This document shows, piece by piece, positions 19,446-27,033 of a stretch of 64,000 nucleotides of DNA (positions are counted from its first letter, which is position 1; each line of letters starts with the position of its first letter). The stretch covers positions 248,001-312,000 of the forward strand of contig CAWINP010000018.1 in NCBI GenBank assembly GCA_963837485.1, in the 5' to 3' direction. Both the position numbers and the translations under genes were made by a program. Origin of the DNA: Solirubrobacter sp963837485 (GTDB lineage Bacteria > Actinomycetota > Thermoleophilia > Solirubrobacterales > Solirubrobacteraceae). The notes beneath the pieces were generated by a model. It saw only the letters and a list, made by a program, of their open reading frames with translations. It searched no databases and was not told the origin of the DNA.

Positions 19446-20309
19446 GGGACGCCCGCCTCGCCGCTGTACCGCTTCGGCGGCCAGACGGGCTCCCGCCGCC
19501 AGCGCGCCGGCGGGCGCGCCCGGCCAGGCGCTGAGGAAGCCGGCGGCGAACGCATCGCCGGCGCCGGTGGTGTCGACGACGTCGACCGGGACCGCGCGCT
19601 CCTGCACGGTCTCGAAGCCGTCGGTCCAGGTGGAGCCGCGCGCGCCGCGCGTGATCACGATCTCCGGCACCTTGAGCTGGCGACCCAGGACCGCGGCCTC
19701 GTCCTCGTTGGGCAGGAGCAGGTCGATCGGCGTGATGCGGTCGAGGAACACCGGGTCGTTGGCCAGCGGAGCGGCGCTCGCCGGGTCGACGCTGATCTTC
19801 ATCCCCGCGTCGCGCGCGCGGTCGATCGCCGTGAGCGCCGCCGCGCGCGAGCCGTGGCGCAGCAGCGCGTATCCGGAGACGTGCAGCGTGCCGCGATCGA
19901 ACACGTCGTCGGGGATGTCGGCGATCGAGAGCGCGTCGTTGGCGCCCGGGTCGGGAAGCATCGTGCGCTCGCCGCCGGGCGCGACGAGCACCACGCACGT
20001 GCCGGTCCGGCGCTCGGGGTCGCGCGTGACCCGCAGCTCGACGCCGTCGAGGCCGCCGAGCGCGACGCCGGCCGCCGCGTCGGTCCCGACTCGGCCGATC
20101 AGCGTCACCTGCGCGCCCGCGCGGACGAGCCAGGCGGCGACGTTGGCCGCGGAGCCGCCGGGGCGGAGCTCGATCCGCGCGGCGGTGTCGCTGCCGGCGG
20201 CGATCGGCCCGTCGTGCGCCGCGACCACGTCGGCCATCAGGTCGCCGAGGACGACGACGCGGCTCTGGGCGCTCCACCGCCCTGAGGGATTCCCTGACGG
20301 CACCGTCAT
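19437..20309 (-). CDS. psuK: PfkB-family kinase, probable pseudouridine kinase
   Basis: This 290-residue PfkB kinase has the first signature region PGGSAANVAAWLVRAG and the second, VDTTGAGDAFAAGF, with the catalytic Asp and anion hole. VVLGDLMADVV is the first strand. It overlaps the upstream psuG gene by 4 bases (ATGA), which indicates translational coupling, so it is most likely the pseudouridine kinase that makes pseudouridine 5'-phosphate for PsuG to split. Ribokinase-like specificity cannot be fully excluded from sequence alone. The start at the ATG at 20309 fits the overlap. The gene ends inside the operator of the thiolase gene. Confidence 0.87.
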   Translation of the reverse strand: MTVPSGNPSGRWSAQSRVVVLGDLMADVVAAHDGPIAAGSDTAARIELRPGGSAANVAAWLVRAGAQVTLIGRVGTDAAAGVALGGLDGVELRVTRDPERRTGTCVVLVAPGGERTMLPDPGANDALSIADIPDDVFDRGTLHVSGYALLRHGSRAAALTAIDRARDAGMKISVDPASAAPLANDPVFLDRITPIDLLLPNEDEAAVLGRQLKVPEIVITRGARGSTWTDGFETVQERAVPVDVVDTTGAGDAFAAGFLSAWPGAPAGALAAGARLAAEAVQRRGGRPYD

Positions 20310-21193
20310 GCGCCTGCGATCTCCGCCGCCAGGGCCGCGTTGCGCAACACCAGGCGGACGTTGGCGCGCAGGCTCTCCCCGCCGGTCTGCGCATGGAAGC
20401 GCTCGAGCAGGAACGGCGTCACGTCGCGTCCGGCGATCCCCTGCTCGGCCGCCGCCAGGAGCCCTTCGCGCAGCACGCGGTCGTGCAGCGCCGGATCGAC
20501 CTGCTCGTCCTCGGGCAGCGGATTGGCCACCACCACGGCACCGGGCACCCCGAGCGCCTCGCGCGAGCGGAGCACCGCCGCCGCCTCGGCCGGCGTGTCC
20601 ACCCGCCACGTCAGCGGCAGCCCGGAGTCGTTCAGGTAGAACGCCGGGAACGTCGGCGTGCGATAGCCGAGCACCGTCACGTTCAGGGACTCCAGGCGCT
20701 CGAGCGTGGCCGGGATGTCGAGGATCGACTTCACGCCCGCGCAGACGACGCAGATCCCCACGCGCGCGAGCGTGGTCAGGTCGGCGGACTCGTCGAAGCT
20801 GTCGCGCGCGCCGCGGTGCACGCCGCCGAGGCCGCCGGTGGCGAACACGCGGATCCCGGCCAGCGACGCCAGATGAGAGGTGGCGGCCACGGTGGTCGCC
20901 CCGTGCACGCCGGCCGCCACGGCGGGGGGAAGGTCGCGCACGCCGCACTTGGCCACGTCGTCCGCGCTCGCCAGCGTCTCCAGCGCGCGATCGTCCAGCC
21001 CGACGGCGACCACGCCGCCGATCACCGCGATCGTCGCCGGCACGGCGCCGCGCTCGCGCACCACGGCCTCGATCTCGCGCGCGATGCGCAGGTTGTCGGG
21101 CCGCGGCAGGCCGTGGGCGATGATCGTGCTCTCGAGCGCGACGACCGGGCGCCCGCCGGCGAGCGCGTCTGCGACCTCGGGATGGACCCGCAC
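20306..21193 (-). CDS. psuG: Pseudouridine-5'-phosphate glycosidase
   Basis: This 295-residue enzyme matches PsuG over its full length: ALESTIIAHGLPRPDN near the N-terminus, GGVHRGARDSFDESADL in the middle (phosphate and manganese site region), GYRTPTFPAFYL and NPLPEDEQ in the C-terminal half. It splits pseudouridine 5'-phosphate into uracil and ribose 5-phosphate during RNA turnover. The catalytic Lys is expected in VKSILDIPATLERLES. It leads a two-gene operon with psuK. It is divergent from the sensor kinase gene, with 25 bases between the start codons, so the promoters must overlap. Confidence 0.93.
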   Translation of the reverse strand: MRVHPEVADALAGGRPVVALESTIIAHGLPRPDNLRIAREIEAVVRERGAVPATIAVIGGVVAVGLDDRALETLASADDVAKCGVRDLPPAVAAGVHGATTVAATSHLASLAGIRVFATGGLGGVHRGARDSFDESADLTTLARVGICVVCAGVKSILDIPATLERLESLNVTVLGYRTPTFPAFYLNDSGLPLTWRVDTPAEAAAVLRSREALGVPGAVVVANPLPEDEQVDPALHDRVLREGLLAAAEQGIAGRDVTPFLLERFHAQTGGESLRANVRLVLRNAALAAEIAGA

Positions 21194-21218
21194 GACGGTT
21201 CACCCTAGCCTGCGCGGG

Positions 21219-22289
21219 ATGTCAGACGTCTGGGGGGAGGACCCGCGGCTCGTCGACGCGCTCGGTGAGCGCGGCGCGGCGGGCTTCCGCTCGCTGTTCG
21301 ATGTCTTCCCGGACCTCGTCGGCGTGCTGTGGGCGATCCGCGACGACCAGGGCCGGGTGGTCGACTTCCGCTTCGGATACGGCAACCCGGCGATGCTGCG
21401 CGCGTTCCGCATCCCGCCGGCGCAGGCCGAGCGCTACACGCTGCTCGAGGCGCTGCCGCGGATGGGCGGCGGCCGCTCCTTCAACGCCTACGTGAACGTC
21501 TGCGAGACGGGCCAGGTGTGGGTCCACGAGGTCACCTACGACACGCCGTTCGGCGACGGCTACATGCTCGGCACGTTCATCGAGCGCAGCGCCAAGCTCG
21601 GAGACGGCGTCGTGAACTTCCTCACCGACGTGACCGCGCAGCGGCGCATGGAGGCCGAGCTGCGCAGCTACGCCCACGTCGTCGCGCATGACCTCAGCGC
21701 GCCGATCTCGAGCATCGGGATGCTCGTGGCGATGCTCGAGCGCCGCGCCGAGGAGCCGCCGTCGGCCGGCGTGCTGCGCCAGCTGCGCGCGGGCACCGAG
21801 CGCGCCCGCGACCTGGTCGACGGCGTGCTCGTCTATGCGCGGGCGGGCGAGCTGACGACCGAGCAGGTCGCGCTCGAGCGGCTGATGGCCGAGGTGGCCG
21901 ACGACCTCGCGCCGACGCTCGAGGACGCGAGGCTCGAGATCGGCGCGCTGCCCGAGGTCGAGGGCGATCCGCGCCAGCTGCGCCGCGTGCTGCAGAACCT
22001 GCTCGCCAACGCGGTCAAGTACCGCGGGCCGGACTCGCCGCGGATCGAGGTCTCCGCGCTGCGCGACACCGAGGAGTGGGTCGTCACGATGCGCGACAAC
22101 GGCGTCGGCGTCGACCCTGCCCAGGCGACGCGGATCTTCGGCATGTTCTCGCGCGCCCACCCGGAGATCGAGGGCGTGGGGATCGGTCTCGCCGTCTGCC
22201 GGCGGATCGTCGAGGCGCACGGCGGGCGGATCTGGGTCGAGGCCCCGGAGGGCGGCGGCAGCGCGTTCCGGTTCACGCTGCCGCGCTGA
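21219..22289 (+). CDS. PAS-type sensor histidine kinase
   Basis: This 356-residue soluble histidine kinase has an N-terminal PAS-like sensor (about 25-140; SLFDVFPDLVGVLWAIRDDQGRVVDF), then the dimerisation helix with the phospho-acceptor His157 in VVAHDLSAPISSIG, then a HATPase domain: N box NLLANAVKY, G1 box DNGVGVD, and G2 box GVGIGLAVCRRIVEAHGG. It has no membrane segments and so probably senses a cytoplasmic or diffusible signal. No response regulator is adjacent, so its partner is elsewhere. The ATG at 21219 is preceded by GCGGG only. It is divergent from psuG. Confidence 0.88.
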   Translation: MSDVWGEDPRLVDALGERGAAGFRSLFDVFPDLVGVLWAIRDDQGRVVDFRFGYGNPAMLRAFRIPPAQAERYTLLEALPRMGGGRSFNAYVNVCETGQVWVHEVTYDTPFGDGYMLGTFIERSAKLGDGVVNFLTDVTAQRRMEAELRSYAHVVAHDLSAPISSIGMLVAMLERRAEEPPSAGVLRQLRAGTERARDLVDGVLVYARAGELTTEQVALERLMAEVADDLAPTLEDARLEIGALPEVEGDPRQLRRVLQNLLANAVKYRGPDSPRIEVSALRDTEEWVVTMRDNGVGVDPAQATRIFGMFSRAHPEIEGVGIGLAVCRRIVEAHGGRIWVEAPEGGGSAFRFTLPR

Positions 22290-22394
22290 ACCGCTGCGCG
22301 GCGTTCTACGGGCGGGGATCCGCGGCCGCCCCGATGTCCCACCGGCTCCGGTGAGCGACGGTGAAGTACCGGCAACCTGATCGGAGCGTTGGAC

Positions 22395-23942
22395 ATGCGC
22401 AACCTGCTCGTGGCCCTCCTCGCGGGCGCTGCGGCCGCCGTCTTCACGGCGACGGCGGGCGCCGCTCCCGTCTTCCTCCCGGCCGTCGGCTACCCGCTCG
22501 ACTCCGCCGCCTCGAACCCCGTGCTCGCCGATCTCACCGGCGACGGCCACCCGGACCTCGTGATGGCGCGGGCGCGCTGGACGGCCAAGGATCCCGAGTC
22601 CGTGTACGTCGTGGTCAACCACGGCGACGGCACGTTCGCGCCGGCGAAGACGTTCGTGCTCTCGTCCAACCCGGGGCCGCCGCGCAGCATCGTCGTCGCG
22701 GACTTCGACCACGACGGCCACGCCGACGTCGCCGCGTCGCTGTACAGCCCCCAGGGCTGGGATCCACCGGCGCAGCGCGTCGTGATCCTGCACGGCGACG
22801 GGCACGGGAACCTCGGTGCGGCGCAGCCGGTGATCTCGACCGGCACGCTGCCGAGCATGGTCAGCGCGGACCTCGACGCCGATGGATGGCCGGACCTGGC
22901 TGTCGGCGCCGGGCAGCAGTCGGGACCGATGCGCGTGACCGCCTACCGCAACCAGCACGACGGCACGTTCCTGGCGACGAGCAGCGCGATCGGCTCGGCG
23001 CTGACGATGGCCGCGAGCGACGTCACCGGGGACGGCCGCATCGACCTCGTCTTCAAGTACTCGACGTCGCCCGTGCAGGTGATGCCCGGCAACGGGGACG
23101 CGACGTTCGGATCCGTCGCCGTCAGCCCCGAATCGGCCGGCATCAAGGAGGAGAGCGCGTTCGCGGACCTCGACGGCGACGGACGGCTCGACGTCGCGGG
23201 GACGGGGTTCAGCAACCTCCCCGGCGTCGTCGGCGTCTCGCTCTACCGGTCTGCGCTCGGGACGTACGGGCCGCCCGTCAACTACGGGCCGCTCGGCACC
23301 GGCGCCGGATGGCCGATCGCGGCCGACCTCGACGGCGACGGGCACACGGACCTCGCCTTCGCCAACCGCAAGGGGACGCCCACGGGGGAGGCGCATTCGA
23401 TCTCGCTCCTGCTCGGCCACGGCGACGGGACGCTCGCGGCGGCGATCGACTACGGCATCCCGTGGTCAGGCCCGCAGGCGACCGCGGACCTCGACGGCGA
23501 CGGCGCGCTCGACATCGTGCTCGTCCCGTACGGCGGCCAGCTTCGTGGGGTCGTGGTCTTCTTGCAGGCCGGTCCCGGCGCGAAGGATCCGTACGCGAGC
23601 GCGCTCGCGGCCGTCGCGTCGACGCTGACCGTGCGCGGAGCGTCGACGGTGAGCGTCCCGGTCAAGGCGCCCAAGGGCGGGCTGAAGGGCGTGGTGGGCC
23701 TGCAGGACATCTCCGCGCTCGGCGTCGCCCGCGCGAGTGCGAGCTCCGGCGGCCTGCTGGCCCGCGCGTCCGTGAAGCTGCGCCGCGCCGGCCGCGCGCG
23801 CGTCGGCGTCCGGCTGAGCGCGCAAGCCGTGCGCCTGCTGCGCACGCGCGGCGAGTTGCGCGCCGCCGTGCTGCTTTCCATCGCGCGCCGCGGGCGCGCG
23901 ACGGTGACGCGCCGTGCGGTCGTGACGCTGCGCCGCCACTGA
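22395..23942 (+). CDS. Secreted FG-GAP/VCBS repeat protein
   Basis: This 515-residue exported protein starts with a signal peptide (about 1-24, TATAGAAP). Residues 35-400 contain at least six FG-GAP-type repeats, each with a calcium-binding-like loop such as DLTGDGHPDLV, DFDHDGHADVA, DLDADGWPDLA and DLDGDGALDIV, which fold as a beta propeller like that of integrins. A basic C-terminal domain (about 410-515), rich in Arg and Val, matches the C-terminal domains of other secreted proteins in this lineage. It probably acts outside the cell in binding or adhesion. The ATG at 22395 is used; a TTG at 22389 is two codons upstream. Confidence 0.82.
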   Translation: MRNLLVALLAGAAAAVFTATAGAAPVFLPAVGYPLDSAASNPVLADLTGDGHPDLVMARARWTAKDPESVYVVVNHGDGTFAPAKTFVLSSNPGPPRSIVVADFDHDGHADVAASLYSPQGWDPPAQRVVILHGDGHGNLGAAQPVISTGTLPSMVSADLDADGWPDLAVGAGQQSGPMRVTAYRNQHDGTFLATSSAIGSALTMAASDVTGDGRIDLVFKYSTSPVQVMPGNGDATFGSVAVSPESAGIKEESAFADLDGDGRLDVAGTGFSNLPGVVGVSLYRSALGTYGPPVNYGPLGTGAGWPIAADLDGDGHTDLAFANRKGTPTGEAHSISLLLGHGDGTLAAAIDYGIPWSGPQATADLDGDGALDIVLVPYGGQLRGVVVFLQAGPGAKDPYASALAAVASTLTVRGASTVSVPVKAPKGGLKGVVGLQDISALGVARASASSGGLLARASVKLRRAGRARVGVRLSAQAVRLLRTRGELRAAVLLSIARRGRATVTRRAVVTLRRH

Positions 23943-23952
23943 CGCGTCCCGT

Positions 23953-24696
23953 TCACGCCGCCGCGTTGAGCACGAGGAACGCGGACAGCGACGGCGCGCC
24001 GTCGCGGCAGGAGAGGCGCTGAACCCGGCGTGGGTGGGCGAACCCGGCGTACTCGCCGGCGTGGACGCGGTCCAGGCGGCACTTGAGGCCGAGCACGCGG
24101 GTCCGGCAGCCGTCGCGCTCGCAGCCGGCCGGCCTCGTCCAGCGGCGAACGCGTGCGGCGACCCGTCGCGCGCGGTCGCAGCCGAGCTCGTACACCTCGA
24201 TCGACATCACCGCGCCTGCGCGGTAGGTCCCGCCGACGCTCCCGCATGAGCCCGGAACGTCGGAGGAGTAGTCGGTGCCCTCGTCGCACATGCTGTTCGC
24301 TCCGCTCCATCTGAACCAGGAACCGAGCGGACCTCGCGGCCATTGCGGGTAGCGGACCTCGAGCGTCGTGTACGCGCGTTCGGCGTGGCCCGCGCACATT
24401 CCCAGGTCACGCACGCGCAGCCGTACCCGGACCGGCGGGTAGTAGCCGCCCATCGGCCGGAAGATGTTGCCCGTGCCGCGACTGTGCGCGACCGTCCGGC
24501 CCCAGCCGGTCCAGCGGATGCCGCTGATCAGGCCGCTGGGGTCGCCGCCGTTGTGGAGCGTGCGCGGCGCGACCGTCCCGAAGCCGGTGGCGTGGGGCGC
24601 GAAGAAGTCCGGCGACCCGAGCACGGGCGCGTCGGCCGCTCGCGCGGGAGCCGCCAGCAGCAGGACCGCCACCACGATCGGCGCCAGGAAGCGCAT
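23953..24696 (-). CDS. Secreted Cys-rich hypothetical protein
   Basis: This 247-residue protein has a signal peptide (1-20, LLLAAPARAAD) and then a beta-rich region with several Cys (GMCAGH, SMCDEG, GSCGSV, LGCDRAR, AGCERDGC, LKCRL, LSCRDG), which could form disulfides outside the cell. I do not recognise a family. The ATG at 24696 is chosen because the signal peptide begins there, although a far longer frame is open upstream. It converges with the FG-GAP gene, ending 10 bases from it. A surface or secreted role is inferred from the leader and Cys content. Confidence 0.72.
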   Translation of the reverse strand: MRFLAPIVVAVLLLAAPARAADAPVLGSPDFFAPHATGFGTVAPRTLHNGGDPSGLISGIRWTGWGRTVAHSRGTGNIFRPMGGYYPPVRVRLRVRDLGMCAGHAERAYTTLEVRYPQWPRGPLGSWFRWSGANSMCDEGTDYSSDVPGSCGSVGGTYRAGAVMSIEVYELGCDRARRVAARVRRWTRPAGCERDGCRTRVLGLKCRLDRVHAGEYAGFAHPRRVQRLSCRDGAPSLSAFLVLNAAA

Positions 24697-24773
24697 GTGC
24701 GCCGGGATCCTATGGCCGCGATCCCCGCCGCGGGAGGCGCACGTCCCGCGGCGGGGTGGGGAGGCTCGCGGTC

Positions 24774-25442
24774 CTACACCTCTTGCGTGGGCTCGTCGTC
24801 CTCGGCGAGCACCTTGTAGAGCTTGCGCCGGGCCTCGGCGAGGATCTCGCGCGCCTTCTCGGCGTGGCCGGAGCCCGCGACCTGCATGACCGCCGCGGCG
24901 ACCTGGGCCATGACCTGGCGCAGGTCGGCGACGCCCTCGTCGATGCCGCCGGTGACGGCGCCGAACGGGTCGCCGAGCTCGGCGGCGTGGCTCTCCACAT
25001 ACGCCGCGCCCTCGTCGGTGAGCGTGTACGTGCGCCGGCTGTCCTGCTCGGTCGCGCGCACCAGGCCCTCGTCCTCGAGCTGCTGCAGCGAGGGGTAGAC
25101 CGAGCCGGGGCTCGGCTTCCAGTAGCCGTCGGTGCGCCGCTCGATCTCCTGAATCAGCTGGTAGCCGTTCTGCGGGTTCTCGGCGAGCAGGAGCAGCAGG
25201 GCGGCGCGCACGTCGCCGCGCCGCGCCCGTCCGCCGCCGCGCGGGCCCCAGGGGCCGCCGCGGCCGCCCTGGCCGAACACGAACTCCTTGAAGAAGCGAG
25301 GGTCGAAGCCGGGGCCGCCCCCGTGACGTCCTTGCATAAGCGCGATCCAGCCTTCCAGGCCCCGGGGGCCGCAGTGTTGATGGTGGTGGTGGTGGTGGCG
25401 ACGACGGGGCGCGCCCCACTCGGCAGCGTGTGCTGCGTCCAT
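24774..25442 (-). CDS. PadR-family transcriptional regulator, His-rich
   Basis: This 222-residue PadR regulator has its winged-helix domain at about 75-150 (ALLLLLAENPQNGYQLIQEIERRTDGYWKPSPGSVYPSLQQLEDEGLV) and a C-terminal helical dimer domain (about 155-215). Its N-terminal 70 residues are unusual: HHHHHHQH at 16-23 and a Gly/Arg/Phe-rich linker. The His run might bind a metal such as nickel, zinc or copper and give the repressor a sensing function, but it could also be a disordered tail. An internal start at about residue 36 (MQGRHG) would skip the His run. It is divergent from the ABC1 kinase gene, with an operator-like palindrome between them. Confidence 0.85.
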   Translation of the reverse strand: MDAAHAAEWGAPRRRHHHHHHQHCGPRGLEGWIALMQGRHGGGPGFDPRFFKEFVFGQGGRGGPWGPRGGGRARRGDVRAALLLLLAENPQNGYQLIQEIERRTDGYWKPSPGSVYPSLQQLEDEGLVRATEQDSRRTYTLTDEGAAYVESHAAELGDPFGAVTGGIDEGVADLRQVMAQVAAAVMQVAGSGHAEKAREILAEARRKLYKVLAEDDEPTQEV

Positions 25443-25482
25443 AGGTTCGTCTCCTGGTTTTCGATACGTTCCGACTGTTCAA

Positions 25483-25497
25483 CGATATATCGCGATA
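25483..25497. promoter_or_regulatory. Overlapping palindromes, probable PadR operator
   Basis: CGATATATCG (25483-25492) and TATCGCGATA (25488-25497) are two perfect 10-bp palindromes that overlap by five bases in an AT-rich island of an otherwise GC-rich window. They lie 41 bases before the padR start and 34 bases before the ABC1 kinase start, where a repressor would control both genes. Confidence 0.6.
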
Positions 25498-25530
25498 GTC
25501 TTTCTTGTCAAGTGTCCCTAGGATCGAGAT

Positions 25531-26922
25531 GTGGCCGACACCCCTCCCACCTCGCGAATCGCCCGCACGCGCCGCTTCGGCGGCCTGGTGGCCGGGCAGG
25601 GCCTGCGCTGGGCGGGAACGCAGGCGGTGAACGTCCTGCGCTCCGACGAGAAGGCCGACGAGGCCACCGGCGAGCGCGCGGGCGCGATCGCTCGCGAGCT
25701 CGTCAAGCAGCTCGGGCAGATGCGCGGCGCGGCGATGAAGGTCGGCCAGGTGCTCTCCACCGTCGACTTCACAGCGCTGCCGGAGGACGACCGCGACGAG
25801 TTCAAGGCGACGCTCGCGGCGCTGCGCGACGACGTCCCGCCGCTTCCGTTCAAGCGCGTGGAGAAGCTGCTGCGCGAGGAGATCGGGATGCCGTTGGAGG
25901 AGGCGTTCCGCGACTTCGAGCACGAGGCGTTCGCGGCGGCGTCGATCGGCCAGGTGCACCGCGCGGTGACCGCCGACGGGCGCCGCGTCGCCGTCAAGGT
26001 CCAGTACCCGGGCATCGCCGAGGCGGTGGAGACCGACCTGCGCAACCTCCAGATGCTGCTGCCGCTCGTGAAGCGCTTGGCGCCGGGGCTCGACGTCAAG
26101 GCGCTCGCCACCGAGCTGCGCGAGCGCATCGGCGAGGAGCTCGACTACGAGATCGAGGCGCAGAACCACCGCGCGATGGCGCGCGCCTGGCGCGACCATC
26201 CCTTCGTGTTCGTCCCGCCGGTCGACACGAAGCTGTCGGCCCGCCGTGTGCTCGTGACCGAGCTGATCGAGGGCCACCGCTTCGAGGCGGTCAAGGCGAT
26301 GGACGAGGCGACGCGCGACCGCGTCGGCGAGATCGTGTTCCGCTTCTTCTTCGGCACGCTCACGCACCTGCGCCGTGCCGCCGGCGACCCGCACCCGGGC
26401 AACTACCTGCTGCTCGGCGACGGACGGGTCGGCTTCCTCGACTTCGGGCTGATGCGACTGGTCGACGCGGACTACCTGGAATGCGAGCGCGCGCTCGCTC
26501 GCGCGGTGGTCGCCGGAGACGCGGACGAGGTCCACGCGCGGTTGGCGGCGCTCGGATATCTCCCCGACCCGGCGTCGTTCGAGCCGGAGGCGCTGCTGGC
26601 CCAGCTGCGGGTGGCCGGCGAGTGGTACTTCGAGCCCGGCTTCCGCCGGCTGACGCCGCGCTACGTGGCCGGCCTGCTCGAGCGCGGCGGCTCGCCGCGC
26701 TCAGCGTTCTTCGACCAGATGCGGCGGCAGACGATCCCGCCGCAGGCGCTGTTGATCCGCCGGATGGAGGGCCTGGTGTTCTCGACGCTCGGCGAGCTGC
26801 GCGCCGGTGCCGACTGGTACGCGCTGGCCGACGAGCTGTGGAGCGGCTCGCCGCCCTCCACGCCGCTGGGCGAGCTGGACGCGGCGTTCTGGGGCGAGAC
26901 CGGCCGCCCGCTCGCCGCATAG
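25531..26922 (+). CDS. ABC1/UbiB-family atypical kinase
   Basis: This 463-residue protein belongs to the ABC1 (AarF/UbiB/COQ8) family of atypical kinases or ATPases linked to isoprenoid-lipid metabolism. Key motifs are visible: KxGQ in MKVGQVLST, the Ala-rich loop AAASIGQVHRA, the ATP-binding Lys in VAVKVQYPG, the catalytic loop GDPHPGNYLL and the metal-binding FLDFGLMR. There is no clear C-terminal transmembrane pair, unlike UbiB. The GTG at 25531 is the likely start. It is divergent from the PadR gene and probably under its control. Its substrate is not known; roles in quinone or membrane-lipid homeostasis are inferred from the family. Confidence 0.88.
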   Translation: MADTPPTSRIARTRRFGGLVAGQGLRWAGTQAVNVLRSDEKADEATGERAGAIARELVKQLGQMRGAAMKVGQVLSTVDFTALPEDDRDEFKATLAALRDDVPPLPFKRVEKLLREEIGMPLEEAFRDFEHEAFAAASIGQVHRAVTADGRRVAVKVQYPGIAEAVETDLRNLQMLLPLVKRLAPGLDVKALATELRERIGEELDYEIEAQNHRAMARAWRDHPFVFVPPVDTKLSARRVLVTELIEGHRFEAVKAMDEATRDRVGEIVFRFFFGTLTHLRRAAGDPHPGNYLLLGDGRVGFLDFGLMRLVDADYLECERALARAVVAGDADEVHARLAALGYLPDPASFEPEALLAQLRVAGEWYFEPGFRRLTPRYVAGLLERGGSPRSAFFDQMRRQTIPPQALLIRRMEGLVFSTLGELRAGADWYALADELWSGSPPSTPLGELDAAFWGETGRPLAA

Positions 26923-27000
26923 GCGACCTTTTGTCAGGCCCGTGGGCCGGCGGCACGCCGCGGCGGGAGCGCTTGCGTTGACGCGCGGTATGTGAAATTC

Positions 27001-27015
27001 TGAGAGAATCTCTCA
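27001..27015. promoter_or_regulatory. Palindrome upstream of MFS pump gene
   Basis: TGAGAGAATCTCTCA has perfect 7-base arms around one central base, 18 bases before the start codon of the MFS gene. It is AT-richer than its surroundings. The TetR-type regulator encoded downstream is the natural candidate to bind it and repress the pump and itself. Confidence 0.6.
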
Positions 27016-27033
27016 ACTTCGAGGTTCTGCCAG

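Noticed and set aside
21222..23420. Long minus-strand frame opposite the histidine kinase and FG-GAP genes
   Set aside because: Biased composition (Arg, Asp, Val), no motifs; the plus-strand genes are clear.
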